Source: Prevotella lacticifex (GTDB lineage Bacteria > Bacteroidota > Bacteroidia > Bacteroidales > Bacteroidaceae). Taken from it: DNA of 64,000 nt. The stretch covers positions 1,939,104 to 2,003,103 of the forward strand of contig NZ_BPTV01000001.1 in assembly GCF_019973375.1 (NCBI RefSeq), written 5' to 3'. The notes under the pieces are model-generated. The model was not told the DNA's origin and ran no database searches. It was given only the letters and a program-made list of their open reading frames with translations. Position numbers and translations under genes: made by a program. Below are positions 53,089 to 61,697 of this stretch, one piece after another. Positions within the stretch are counted from its first letter, which is position 1. The number at the start of each line of letters is the position of its first letter.

Positions 53089-53718
53089 TTAGCTGCCAGT
53101 ACCGGCAGAGCCTGACGCATCCTTACCTGTCGATGCCGCAATTTTACCTGTAGCACCATCGATGTCGCCATCAGTGGTATGGATCTTACCCGTATAGAAA
53201 GGAGCGGCGCAGTAGTCGGTAGCAGATGCCTCCACGGTAGTAGTGTTGGAATCTGTCGGCGAAGCGCCGGTATCCTGTTTGAGCGACAGTTCGGCATCGA
53301 AGTCTTCATTACCAATGATGCGGTACTTTCCGTTGCGCTGTGGCACAAGGAAGACCATCTCATCGTTGTTCATCTGATTGATAAGACCAGTTGCCTCCTC
53401 CTCGGTTCCGGGGATGGCTATTGTTACCTTATTGAGGAAAGTCTTGGCGCCATCCGTGCCCTGGTTCTCAACTTCAATCTTACCGTTGTTCTTGACTATA
53501 CCAATCTTATAGAAGTATTTGTCAGCGGCAAGAACGAAATCCCCCTTAGTCTGGGCAGCTTCTTTAAGGTCGGCTGGTGCTTCACTTACAGCAGGATAAG
53601 AGAGAATGTCTCTTTTTGAAGTGGTATACACCCAATCACGTATGCCCGGCAGTTTCTTTTGTCCTGGGCATTTCTCCAAATCCGCATAGACGGATGGATT
53701 TTTAGTGCATTTTGCCAT
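53089..53718 (-). CDS. Structural protein after the capsid (decoration or tube-like candidate)
   Basis: 209 aa. The C-terminal half has PQRNGKYRIIGNEDFDAEL and repeats of Gly/Ala/Asp/Thr ending in low-complexity GKDASGSAGTGS. It follows the capsid gene, as decoration or tail tube genes often do. Similarity to tail-tube proteins is tentative. Confidence 0.55.
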   Translation of the reverse strand: MAKCTKNPSVYADLEKCPGQKKLPGIRDWVYTTSKRDILSYPAVSEAPADLKEAAQTKGDFVLAADKYFYKIGIVKNNGKIEVENQGTDGAKTFLNKVTIAIPGTEEEATGLINQMNNDEMVFLVPQRNGKYRIIGNEDFDAELSLKQDTGASPTDSNTTTVEASATDYCAAPFYTGKIHTTDGDIDGATGKIAASTGKDASGSAGTGS

Positions 53719-53750
53719 ATCTTTGAGTTCTTTAAATCGTTAAATGATGT

Positions 53751-53780
53751 GATGACCGTCGCCCATGAGCGGCGGTCATC
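53751..53780 (-). terminator. Hairpin after the capsid gene
   Basis: Arms GATGACCG and CGGTCATC, with no T tract. It might stabilise capsid mRNA or lower downstream expression. Confidence 0.5.
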
Positions 53781-53788
53781 GTTATACT

Positions 53789-54808
53789 TTAGACAGTCGG
53801 CTTCTTCTCTGCCACTGCGAAGACCTCAGGCGACACACTCTCGAACTGGGTTCCGAAGAACATGTTGGCGATAAAGTCAACATCGTAGTGGTTCTTAAGA
53901 GACTTCTCGACGGTGTATGTCTCATCGTCTGACTTCTGGTTGTACAGGAGAAGAATATTCTTCTTCGGTGTGAGCAGGATGAAGTCCTTAGGAACGTTTG
54001 GCAGGGGCACCAGCTCTACGTTAGAAGCACCTTCGAGCGTACGCTTATCATAGCTTTGGTTGTAAGGCAGAGCCCCGTGGCGTGTCTGATAAGCTTCTGT
54101 GTAGAAGTGATAGGTCCTATCACTGATGAACATCTTCAGATCCTGCCCACGGAGGTTGTCATTGAGCTTTTCGTTGAAGTAGAAGTCCTTCAGCGCATCC
54201 TCGGCGTTGTCCCTTCCGATAGAGTCTGTAAAATAAACAAGGTTGCCCCGGTCCTCAGAGATATAAACTTTCTTATTCTCGTTGGTACCGGCAATGTCGT
54301 TGTCAATGATGGTTTTGAAGCCATTAAAGAAAGCTGCCGTCTTATCGAAGACAGTGCCATCGTGTTTGGCAGTGAACGCATTGAAGAAGAGACGCTCACC
54401 GAGCTTCTTCATGATGAATGCGCAAATCTGCACAACGATAGGCACGTTCTTAAGACCCTCGCCCTTGGTGATGTTGCTACCCCAGATGCTTTGGTAGATG
54501 GCGTTAGGGTCAATGGTCTCGATGCAGTTACCGAAGAAAGTCTCCAGTGTGCGACCGTCGATGTTTACATCGGCATCGTGCTGTTTGTCTTTCTTGTAGT
54601 TACCCATCTCGAAGTTACCCGACATTTCTGGAATCACTTCCTTATAGCGTATGCCTGTGCGTACAGAACAATGCTTCAGCAGTTTGTCCATTGCAAGCAT
54701 CGGCTGAACGATAAGCTGCTCACGGTAAGTGATGAAAGTCTTACTGAGCTGCTCCGGAGTGAAGGTGATGTTGCCCACCTTCAATACATTTGTTGATGTG
54801 TCTGCCAT
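53789..54808 (-). CDS. Major capsid protein
   Basis: 339 aa, following the protease/scaffold gene by 2 bp. The sequence begins ADTSTNVLKVGNITFTPEQL and has the length and alpha/beta pattern of an HK97-fold capsid protein (GNYKKDKQHDADVNIDGRTL, MFISDRTYHFYTEAYQTRH). The assignment rests on order and size; no signature is unique. It would form the icosahedral shell. Confidence 0.75.
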   Translation of the reverse strand: MADTSTNVLKVGNITFTPEQLSKTFITYREQLIVQPMLAMDKLLKHCSVRTGIRYKEVIPEMSGNFEMGNYKKDKQHDADVNIDGRTLETFFGNCIETIDPNAIYQSIWGSNITKGEGLKNVPIVVQICAFIMKKLGERLFFNAFTAKHDGTVFDKTAAFFNGFKTIIDNDIAGTNENKKVYISEDRGNLVYFTDSIGRDNAEDALKDFYFNEKLNDNLRGQDLKMFISDRTYHFYTEAYQTRHGALPYNQSYDKRTLEGASNVELVPLPNVPKDFILLTPKKNILLLYNQKSDDETYTVEKSLKNHYDVDFIANMFFGTQFESVSPEVFAVAEKKPTV

Positions 54809-54810
54809 TT

Positions 54811-55926
54811 TTAGAGGTCTTTAAGTGATTCTGCAAGGTCAAAAGCCGTGAAAGCAGCCTGGCCATCAGCAGGGTTATCGTTTGTTTTGTCCTCCGGCGA
54901 AGGGTTCTTCTGGAGGTTCTTAATCTGCTCGTCCTTTGCGGCGATGTCATTCTTTGCCTTTTGCAGCTCGGCCTTCAGCTCTGACACTTCATCCTTGGGC
55001 TGGTCTTTAGGAGCCTTAGGAGCGGGGCTGTCATCCTTATGCTCATCCTTTGGTTTGCCAAGCATCTCATTGAGCTTCTCGGTTTGCTCAGCAGTCAGGA
55101 TGTACTGCCCTTTGTCATCGGTAGGCAGAGAGTCAACGGCAAGAGCGGCAAGCAGTACCGCATTTTCTTTAGTTTTACTCATCTGTTGTTGGTTATCCTC
55201 GACGTTAGATTTATGGAGCAGGTTCTTGATTCCCTGCAACGTCTTCTGCAGGAAGGTCGGAGTTGGATTGCCTTCGCTGTCAGCCACTGCTGCCATCGGC
55301 TGCTGTGGCTTCGGCAATGGCGGTATGCCTGCCTCCTTGTTGTTTTTATAGTTATTCATGAAAAGGTTGGTGATTTCAACCGTCGCCTTTTCGTCCTTGT
55401 CGTCTTCGTATATGGAATCCACAAGACCGAAGTCAACGGCTTCCTGAGCCGACATCCAGTTACCTTTGTTCATCTGAGCTGCGCACTCTTCTTTTGTCTT
55501 GCCGGTCTTGTCAGCGTACATCTGTGCCAGAACGTCGTCAAAGGTGGCAAGATCATCTTTCTGCTTCGTGAGGTTCTTGATGTAGGCATCAAGATCATCC
55601 TTATTCTTCTGCGAGTAGGTTTCAATCATCGTGCTCGTATTGTGGATAAGGAAGAAAGAACCTTTGACGATGTCGATAGTCTTGCAGCCCAACATGGCAA
55701 TGGTAGAAATGGAAGCGTTCATGCCAAATGCATGAGCGTGGACATTGCCATGATTTCGGAACGCCTGGTAGAGTTCCAATCCGTCCTTGACATAGCCGCC
55801 ATAGGAGCTGAAGCCGACATGCACCTCCTTACCCTTGTTCTGGTTAAGGACATATTGCACATAGTCGAAGGAAGCGGAGTTCCACCAACAGCCTATAGTG
55901 CCCGTTATCGTTATCTGATATTCCAT
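54811..55926 (-). CDS. ClpP-type prohead protease fused to a scaffold-like tail
   Basis: 371 aa. Residues 1-190 match the ClpP/SppA-type prohead protease: a substrate strand SSYGGYVKDGLEL, a Ser in FGMNASISTIAML, a His in FFLIHNTST, and later MSAQEAVDFGLVDSIYED. Residues 190-371 are charged coiled coil (ELKAELQKAKNDIAAKDEQ) resembling an internal scaffold. Such fusions are known in phages, where the scaffold is digested as the capsid matures. Confidence 0.85.
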   Translation of the reverse strand: MEYQITITGTIGCWWNSASFDYVQYVLNQNKGKEVHVGFSSYGGYVKDGLELYQAFRNHGNVHAHAFGMNASISTIAMLGCKTIDIVKGSFFLIHNTSTMIETYSQKNKDDLDAYIKNLTKQKDDLATFDDVLAQMYADKTGKTKEECAAQMNKGNWMSAQEAVDFGLVDSIYEDDKDEKATVEITNLFMNNYKNNKEAGIPPLPKPQQPMAAVADSEGNPTPTFLQKTLQGIKNLLHKSNVEDNQQQMSKTKENAVLLAALAVDSLPTDDKGQYILTAEQTEKLNEMLGKPKDEHKDDSPAPKAPKDQPKDEVSELKAELQKAKNDIAAKDEQIKNLQKNPSPEDKTNDNPADGQAAFTAFDLAESLKDL

Positions 55927-55943
55927 TATCTGTTCTTTTTCCG

Positions 55944-55974
55944 CAAAGTTAATATATAAAAGATGTGAGTAAAA
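55944..55974 (-). promoter_or_regulatory. Late promoter of the head operon
   Basis: TAACTTTG (55951-55944) with TTTT 19 bases upstream. The leader shares 20 bases with that of the tail-fibre operon. Confidence 0.65.
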
Positions 55975-55984
55975 ACACTTTGCA

Positions 55985-56392
55985 TTAGCCTATTTGCGGT
56001 ATAGACAATGGCGTAGTGTAGGTAATTGAGGCCTCAGTCCAAGAATTGTCCGTCGGTTTCTCAGGCATAGACTCTACTGTTGTCAAAATTGGAAACGGTC
56101 TTTTATTTGATCCAACGAGCAATTGCCTGCCGCCAATGAGGGTCAGTCGGTAAACATAGTTTTTTCTAAGTCCGAGTTCCTGACAGGTATAGAATTTAAC
56201 CGTAGCCGTTCTCATTAACACCTTATCATCCACTTTTTCAGCAATTGATAATGTTGGATATGGTCTGACGGCAATTTTCTCCCATTGAATACCATCGGGA
56301 AGTTTAACAGTGTCGAACGAGGTTCTTTGCATCCCGTTGAGATCCTGGCACAATGCTCGTTCAACCTTGCGGATAATTTTCAGCGTGTTCAT
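55985..56392 (-). CDS. Phage protein before the head operon, unknown
   Basis: 135 aa, mixed alpha/beta, with KVERALCQDLNGMQRTSFD and a beta-rich end. It lies just upstream of the protease promoter. Unrecognised; may belong to the early or middle block. Confidence 0.5.
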   Translation of the reverse strand: MNTLKIIRKVERALCQDLNGMQRTSFDTVKLPDGIQWEKIAVRPYPTLSIAEKVDDKVLMRTATVKFYTCQELGLRKNYVYRLTLIGGRQLLVGSNKRPFPILTTVESMPEKPTDNSWTEASITYTTPLSIPQIG

Positions 56393-56474
56393 ATCTTGTT
56401 TATTTTTAGTTTGGCAATCGCACGGTGGCGAACAAATCGGGGGTTATAGTAGACGCGATTTTTTGAAAAAAAAC

Positions 56475-56960
56475 TCAGATTTTCTTGTTGGTTCCCTTCA
56501 CCCTCTTCCGAAGATCAACGCCGTGCTCGAGATGAGCGTCGCGCATACGCTGGTAGCGCATCTTCAGCGTATAGTCATAGTCGGTCGAGATACCGTTGTT
56601 CTCACACCACGACCTGACGCAGTTGAGCAGCGTACACCCGCAACGCGTCATCTCGTTCATATCGTTCCAGAACTGTATCTTGAAGGTGTCCTCGATGATT
56701 TCATCAAGGGCACGGCAGGCAGACTTTGACATATAGTTATAGTAAAGCCAGTTTTTCTTTTTGTCATAGGGTATGGCGACTGGCACCGTGTCTTCCTCCG
56801 GCTTCTGAGGCAGCCAGTCCTTGGGACGCAGACCGACGAAGCGGCGGATGCAGGCGTTCTCTGCACTGCGAGAAGGAAAGGTGACCGGATTGCCGTAGTG
56901 ATGAGTCAGCCATTGCTTGATAAACGGCTTGACCTTTAGGTAGAAGACAAATTTGCTCAT
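56475..56960 (-). CDS. Phage protein, unknown
   Basis: 161 aa. The start MSKFVFYLKVKPFIKQWLTH is followed by aromatic and basic segments and three Cys residues near 110 (MTRCGCTLLNCVRSWCEN). The Cys pairs could bind a metal. The C-terminus is Lys-rich. Placed after the 700-bp origin-like region. Not recognised. Confidence 0.5.
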   Translation of the reverse strand: MSKFVFYLKVKPFIKQWLTHHYGNPVTFPSRSAENACIRRFVGLRPKDWLPQKPEEDTVPVAIPYDKKKNWLYYNYMSKSACRALDEIIEDTFKIQFWNDMNEMTRCGCTLLNCVRSWCENNGISTDYDYTLKMRYQRMRDAHLEHGVDLRKRVKGTNKKI

Positions 56961-57142
56961 ATACTCTTTATTTTTTATAAATTTCTCACAAAGGTAGGAA
57001 ATTAATGGGATATTTTCAAATATTAGGTAGAAAAGAGGTCGAAATTTCCTTATAATGTAAACATAATTTTACAGATTGCAAGTCTGCGTCCCCTTCTTCT
57101 CTCTCCGCTAACTTTGGCTTCCGCTGATTTCGTGAAATAATT

Positions 57143-57406
57143 TTGTGACAACGTTTCATTTGTGACAAGATTTGTAACCGTATGATTATCAATAGCATTT
57201 GTTGTCACAATAGTCTGTTGCGGAAAATATTGGCAAAAATCAAAAGTGCAACAAAGGCTTCAGACACCCCTCGGAAGATGTCTTGTCACAAACCCGATTT
57301 TTTTGTGACAGTTTGCAACGCAACTTTGTGACAACTTTGTGACAGCGCAAATCTCTGATTTATAGTCTTTTTCTTCTTTTTCAAACTCTCTGTTACAAAG
57401 TCACAA
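57143..57406. repeat. Iteron array, TTGTGACA, candidate replication origin
   Basis: Seven exact copies: forward at 57143, 57160, 57303, 57326 and 57337; reverse at 57203 and 57284; an eighth with one mismatch at 57399. Two forward copies lie 11 bp apart. The stretch is AT-rich and close to the primase-helicase gene. Repeated short sites next to replication genes are usual in iteron-type origins. Confidence 0.7.
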
Positions 57407-57604
57407 AGTTTTGGAACAAAATTAGAAAGGGGTCGGGGAAACGGCAAACCTTGCCGTGGGGCGCCTTGGGAAGAATGTCAAGAAATATTACCTTAACCAG
57501 ACCGTGAGTTTCAGCAACGGAAAAGGCGGGGCTGCTGAATCACTCAGCAACTCCGCCCAGGCAAGCGATAAGATTAAAAATTATGCAAGAAAGTTACTTT
57601 GGAA

Positions 57605-57636
57605 TTTGGCTATCTCGCTGAAAATAATTACCTTTG
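57605..57636 (+). promoter_or_regulatory. Promoter reading into the 3' end of the primase gene
   Basis: TTTG (57605-57608), 20 bases, TACCTTTG (57629-57636), pointing antisense to the primase-helicase gene. A 7-bp hairpin AGCAGAT/ATCTGCT starts near 57640. Confidence 0.6.
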
Positions 57637-57666
57637 CATAGCAGATGGATTAATCTGCTACATTCA

Positions 57667-60606
57667 TCAGAATGGGCAATCATCATCGGATTTCTCATTA
57701 GATTTGTCGAAGAGGTCTTGCTGTTTCGGCTGTGGTTCCGGCTTAGCCTCTTGAATTTCCTCCGGTTTGCTCTTTACGTAAATCATGTCCTTTATCTTGC
57801 TGGTACCATCAGCAGCGGTTACGCGCGACTGGATGCGTCCGGATGCGTTCTGCATCTCCTTCGGGTTAAGACAGTCGATCCAGGAGCGAGTGGCGCAGAA
57901 TGCCTTCAGCTTCTTGTTGAAGCTCTGCATGGTGATACGGTTGACATTAGCAAAGCGCATGTAGTCATTTAGCACATTGTCACGCTCCAGCATCTTGTCG
58001 AGGTTGTCACCCTCAGGTGAGAAGTAGCCGTCGGCCCAGTCCTCGAAGTTCGCGCCCATGTCGGCCTTGTACTTGCGCTGGATGATGTTCTCCATCGGCG
58101 GCTGTGGCTTGTAGCCGGTGTCGGCAATGCTCAGGTAGAATCGGGTACACTGCAGCCAGAAGTTGATGTCGTTGTTCCATTCCTCCTCGGTGTAATCGTG
58201 CTCATAGAGTGTCTTATGGAAGTCGTCGCGGATGGAACGGGTCTCCAAATAGTCGTTCTCCTCCGTCCGCTCGTGGTACCAGTCCGAGAAGACCATGTAG
58301 AGGGCGCGTGCCTGACTCGACGGGTCGAAGTTGCAAGGCACATAGTTCGTTGTGAAGGCAAACTTCGGACTTTCGTCAAAGGGGATGGTAAACACGTGGT
58401 TGTTCTTCGGGTTGACGGTGAGATCTGAAGTGATGCTGTCATAGAACTGGCCGAGATCCATATAACGGTCGCAGTCATCGACGAGCACCATATCCGTGAA
58501 CTGTGTCACCTGCTCCAGCACGTGCGGGTCGTCCATGAGGTTGCGCTTGCGCCCTGAGAGCGATACCGTCTTGCGCATCTTCTGGATGGTCTTGAAGAAG
58601 AAGCTCTTGCCCGACCGTCCGTTGCACTGGCCGTCCTCGCCAATCTTGTTGTCCATCGCCTGCGGTGCCCAGGCACGTGTCACGCTCTTGTAGCGGTGGA
58701 GCATGTATCCCATGACGAATATCTTGTTGATGAGGTTTTGCTTTTGCTCACGTATCTCATCGGCAGTGAGCCCATCGCCCTGGATGTCGAAAGGATGTTT
58801 TTCGAGGTATGCCTTCGCGCCCTCCGGATCGTCCTCGAAGTTGTATTCCGTCTCCTTGCGCCAGAAGAGACGGCTGGTATTGATTAAATAGCCAAAGAAA
58901 TAGCTGTTGACATTGTGGATGTCAATGTCAAGGTATTCATGGCCGTCCTCGGCCTGTACCTTCTTTATCTCGAACATTGGGTCGAGTTTCTTGAAGCGGT
59001 GGTCGATGACATTCTCCTTCCACACGTAGTTGTTGATGCCGCCCTGCCCGTGCTCATAGGCCCTTATGCCGTCGTCGCCGGGCACAGGCTTGTGTACATC
59101 AACAGTGGCGTTGGCAAAGAAGAAGAGCTGGCTCTGTGAGGTGAAGTCGGTGAAGTCAAGCGTCACCTCGCCGAGGCTCTCCAGTGCAGCCCCGGACAGA
59201 CGGGGCGAGTTGAGCACCAGGTTGAGGATATCGCGGCCCTTATGATGGTCGAGCACCCACTTGATGACAAACTGTCTTATCTCGCCCACCTTGATTTTCT
59301 TCACCACATTGCCGTCGATGTAGATGTATTCTGGATTGTCGCTGTTGTCGTCCTTCAGCGCATGGAAGCCATTCAGCGAAAGGAAATTGTATAGGCATGC
59401 GGTGTCTATCTCATATTTCTTCTTCCCGTCCTTGGTGAGCCATTCCACCCAGAACCTTGCGGGCAGTGCGTTGGCCATGAGGTTCTTGAAGTCTTTCTTC
59501 TCCGAGCGCAGCGCCATCCAGTCTCTCAGGTCCTTGCGGCCATGTCCGCGGTTGTCCTTGTAGCTGGCCAGCCAGTCGGGTAGCAATACGGTGTGTATGT
59601 CAATATAGGTAAGGGCCAGTTCGGTACCTTTGCGCCGGCCTGTCTCATCGATATCGGGGATGTTATATAGTACCTCGACGTATTTCATAATCTCGCGGTA
59701 CTCCTCTGCCGACAGACTGTAGGTCTCTGAGTTGAACCAAAGCGGATGATAGCCCATCGACTGGCAGCAGAGTGAATCGCGCTCTCCGGAGCAGATGAAC
59801 GCTTCAGGCAGTTTCTTCTCCTTATAGGGCTTGTCATCGTCGTGGGTGCGCTGCCATTCCTTTTCCTCCTCGGAGTTCATCTTATGGTAAGCAGCCTTCA
59901 GCTCTGACAGGCCGTTGATGTAGCGTTGGGGTTTCTTACCCGCAGGAGTGTATGAGAAGCGGAAACCTTTCTCAACGTTCAGCGGCTCATACACTTTATA
60001 GAACTTATCCTCGGTTTCTTCGCCGCTGGCCTCGTGTATCAGGCACTCGCGCATGAAGATGGGATAGTGGGGCGTTGAGTATTTCACCGTCACGCGCCGG
60101 TTCTTGACGTTGGCAATCCATTTCACCGAATGCCAGTGCAGCGCATCGACATCGGCTTGCTTCACCTTCGGGCCAAGAACCTGAAGCTCATCCGCCGTGA
60201 ATTTCTCATTCAACTCAAAGGGACGGCTGCCGTCTGGCTCATCCTGCCTGGCATCACGCTGGCGGATGTCAGGCTTGTTGACGGTGCGGTTCAGTTCGTC
60301 TTTCACGCCGTATTTGGCGGCAAGCTGCAGCAGGGCCTCGTTGAACTGGCTCTGCCGCATGCCCTTGTAGTGCATATAAACACTGATGCCGTTCTCGCCC
60401 TTGCCGTCCCCGCCAAAGTCTGTCACCTGCCAGATCTTGCCGTAGCTCTTCGAGTCGTACTCACGAAGCGAGGCCGACGGCGTGCGCTCATCACGGATGG
60501 CGAAGTGCTTCTTCGTGTTCACGCATCCCTTGGCCTGTGGATAGCAGTCGAGGATAATGTCGAGCCCTCCGTGGGTGGCATTCAGTATATCTTCAGCTTT
60601 AATCAT
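57667..60606 (-). CDS. Primase-helicase (Toprim/SF3 type)
   Basis: 979 aa. The N-terminal 400 residues carry primase features: a KHFAIRDERTPSAS region, then FICSGERDSL as the Toprim Glu motif and a later DIDETG. The C-terminal SF3 helicase has Walker A CNGRSGKS near residue 660, Walker B VLVDDCDR near 705 and a sensor KFAFTTNY. It combines primer synthesis and unwinding for phage DNA replication. It has a consensus promoter and lies beside an iteron array, the candidate origin. Confidence 0.9.
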   Translation of the reverse strand: MIKAEDILNATHGGLDIILDCYPQAKGCVNTKKHFAIRDERTPSASLREYDSKSYGKIWQVTDFGGDGKGENGISVYMHYKGMRQSQFNEALLQLAAKYGVKDELNRTVNKPDIRQRDARQDEPDGSRPFELNEKFTADELQVLGPKVKQADVDALHWHSVKWIANVKNRRVTVKYSTPHYPIFMRECLIHEASGEETEDKFYKVYEPLNVEKGFRFSYTPAGKKPQRYINGLSELKAAYHKMNSEEEKEWQRTHDDDKPYKEKKLPEAFICSGERDSLCCQSMGYHPLWFNSETYSLSAEEYREIMKYVEVLYNIPDIDETGRRKGTELALTYIDIHTVLLPDWLASYKDNRGHGRKDLRDWMALRSEKKDFKNLMANALPARFWVEWLTKDGKKKYEIDTACLYNFLSLNGFHALKDDNSDNPEYIYIDGNVVKKIKVGEIRQFVIKWVLDHHKGRDILNLVLNSPRLSGAALESLGEVTLDFTDFTSQSQLFFFANATVDVHKPVPGDDGIRAYEHGQGGINNYVWKENVIDHRFKKLDPMFEIKKVQAEDGHEYLDIDIHNVNSYFFGYLINTSRLFWRKETEYNFEDDPEGAKAYLEKHPFDIQGDGLTADEIREQKQNLINKIFVMGYMLHRYKSVTRAWAPQAMDNKIGEDGQCNGRSGKSFFFKTIQKMRKTVSLSGRKRNLMDDPHVLEQVTQFTDMVLVDDCDRYMDLGQFYDSITSDLTVNPKNNHVFTIPFDESPKFAFTTNYVPCNFDPSSQARALYMVFSDWYHERTEENDYLETRSIRDDFHKTLYEHDYTEEEWNNDINFWLQCTRFYLSIADTGYKPQPPMENIIQRKYKADMGANFEDWADGYFSPEGDNLDKMLERDNVLNDYMRFANVNRITMQSFNKKLKAFCATRSWIDCLNPKEMQNASGRIQSRVTAADGTSKIKDMIYVKSKPEEIQEAKPEPQPKQQDLFDKSNEKSDDDCPF

Positions 60607-60631
60607 AATCTAATCTTATCGTTTAATGCTG

Positions 60632-60663
60632 CAAATATAGCTTGCAGATAATCTGGTGGCAAA
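60632..60663 (-). promoter_or_regulatory. Promoter of the primase-helicase gene
   Basis: TTTG (60663-60660), 20 bases, TATATTTG (60639-60632) on the minus strand. Confidence 0.8.
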
Positions 60664-60677
60664 TACTGCCTGCTGTA

Positions 60678-60926
60678 TCAGCCATTATCATTGTGGCGTT
60701 CCGCTATCTCCAAAGCAGCTTTCAGAATAATTGCGAAGCGTGGCTGATTGAGGATAAGCGATGCGATAGCAGTCGAAATATCGCATACATTGCCGCCATA
60801 GTTTGCAGTAACTTCATTAGAATCTTTGCCATTGTCGACGATGATGAAGTATGCTCTTCCATCCCGTTTCCACTCTTCGCCTTTATCTACTACCTCAGTG
60901 ACAATCTCCGACCATTCCTTTTTCAT
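60678..60926 (-). CDS. Small early protein, unknown
   Basis: 82 aa, mixed alpha/beta with FIIVDNGKDSNEVTANYGG and helical ends. It overlaps the next gene by 4 bp. Early block by position; not recognised. Confidence 0.55.
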   Translation of the reverse strand: MKKEWSEIVTEVVDKGEEWKRDGRAYFIIVDNGKDSNEVTANYGGNVCDISTAIASLILNQPRFAIILKAALEIAERHNDNG

Positions 60927-61111
60927 ATCTTCTTCATTCCTATTAAGCCTAATACAGGCTTGTTCTTATAGAGTGCTTCTTTTAGCATGATTGCCGTTGC
61001 CTTTTTCGATTCTTTGCGGCCTATCCTGCCGGTCTTCTTTAATTTGAATGTTAACTTAATGAAGATGCCAAACCTACGGCAATAGGCCTTTCTTAGTTTT
61101 CGATACGACAT
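60923..61111 (-). CDS. Small basic early protein, unknown
   Basis: 62 aa, very basic (KLRKAYCRRFGIFIKLTFKLKK is broken by one aromatic patch), and ends KNKPVLGLIGMKKI. Basic charge suggests nucleic-acid binding. It overlaps the following gene. Confidence 0.5.
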   Translation of the reverse strand: MSYRKLRKAYCRRFGIFIKLTFKLKKTGRIGRKESKKATAIMLKEALYKNKPVLGLIGMKKI

Positions 61112-61112
61112 A

Positions 61113-61421
61113 TCATTTGCCTCCTTCTGCTACCAGATCGAGACTTGGATATCTGTTCATTTCGAAACCATTCAGAAAGATGCTTGCTTTCTTTCCAAAA
61201 TGAACATTGAAAGAATCACCCTTCTCATATTTCTGTTGTTTCAGAAGCCAGGCATGTCCAACTTCGTCAAACACTATGAGATTACCTATACCGCAATCTT
61301 CATCATAGCTTTCCGGATCTCCACAGATGAAGAAGTGCACCTGTCTGCCTTTCTGCATCTTAACTTCCAACTTCTCCAGATTGAGTTTATCAATCTGCTC
61401 TTCCATTTCTTTGATTGTCAT
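61113..61421 (-). CDS. Small early protein, unknown
   Basis: 102 aa. Helix (MEEQIDKLNLEKLEVKMQKG) then beta core with HFFICGDPESYDEDCGIGNL. It sits 1 bp before the next gene and may be part of a coupled early group. Not recognised. Confidence 0.55.
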   Translation of the reverse strand: MTIKEMEEQIDKLNLEKLEVKMQKGRQVHFFICGDPESYDEDCGIGNLIVFDEVGHAWLLKQQKYEKGDSFNVHFGKKASIFLNGFEMNRYPSLDLVAEGGK

Positions 61422-61588
61422 TTCTTCTTTGATTTATAGGTTTCTATTGTTAATTCAAACTCGTCACAAGCGATTTCGTAAGGAGTCCTTCTGATACTTG
61501 GCAGATGTCTGGGAGCAATAATCAATTCTTCACCATCATCTGCCTTCAGAAGCATTTTGTTTCCTTTCTTATTTATCTTGATTTCCAT
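61418..61588 (-). CDS. Small early protein, unknown
   Basis: 56 aa from the ATG at 61588; an upstream start is unlikely because it would overlap the 42-aa gene more. Lys-rich, beta-like (MEIKINKKGNKMLLKADDGE). It overlaps the next gene by 4 bp and the previous one by 20 bp. Confidence 0.5.
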   Translation of the reverse strand: MEIKINKKGNKMLLKADDGEELIIAPRHLPSIRRTPYEIACDEFELTIETYKSKKK

Positions 61589-61697
61589 ATTTGCAAAGGG
61601 GCTTATTGGCGTATTGAACATATTTTTTAATCTCCTCGCACCACCTGCCATTTATACAGTTGCGCCCATGAGGGCAGCTGCGGCATTTATCGTTCAT
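61569..61697 (-). CDS. 42-aa cysteine-rich protein, possible small zinc-binding factor
   Basis: Too short for a usual ORF cut-off. It has four early Cys in the order CRSC...CINGRWC plus a fifth near the end and a His, so it could bind zinc. The start ATG overlaps the stop of the LuxR-type gene (ATGA), which shows translational coupling. Its last 20 bp overlap the next gene. I recall similar small Cys-rich ORFs near LuxR-type genes in Bacteroidota phages, but I cannot verify this. Confidence 0.6.
   Translation of the reverse strand: MNDKCRSCPHGRNCINGRWCEEIKKYVQYANKPLCKYGNQDK

Noticed and set aside
57143..57406. CRISPR-like array
   Set aside because: The repeats are 8 bp, in both directions and with irregular spacing. 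No cas gene is seen.
57456..57641. Plus-strand frame of 61 codons in the origin-like stretch
   Set aside because: GTG start, no ribosome site or promoter at the right distance, and it runs through hairpins. More likely non-coding.
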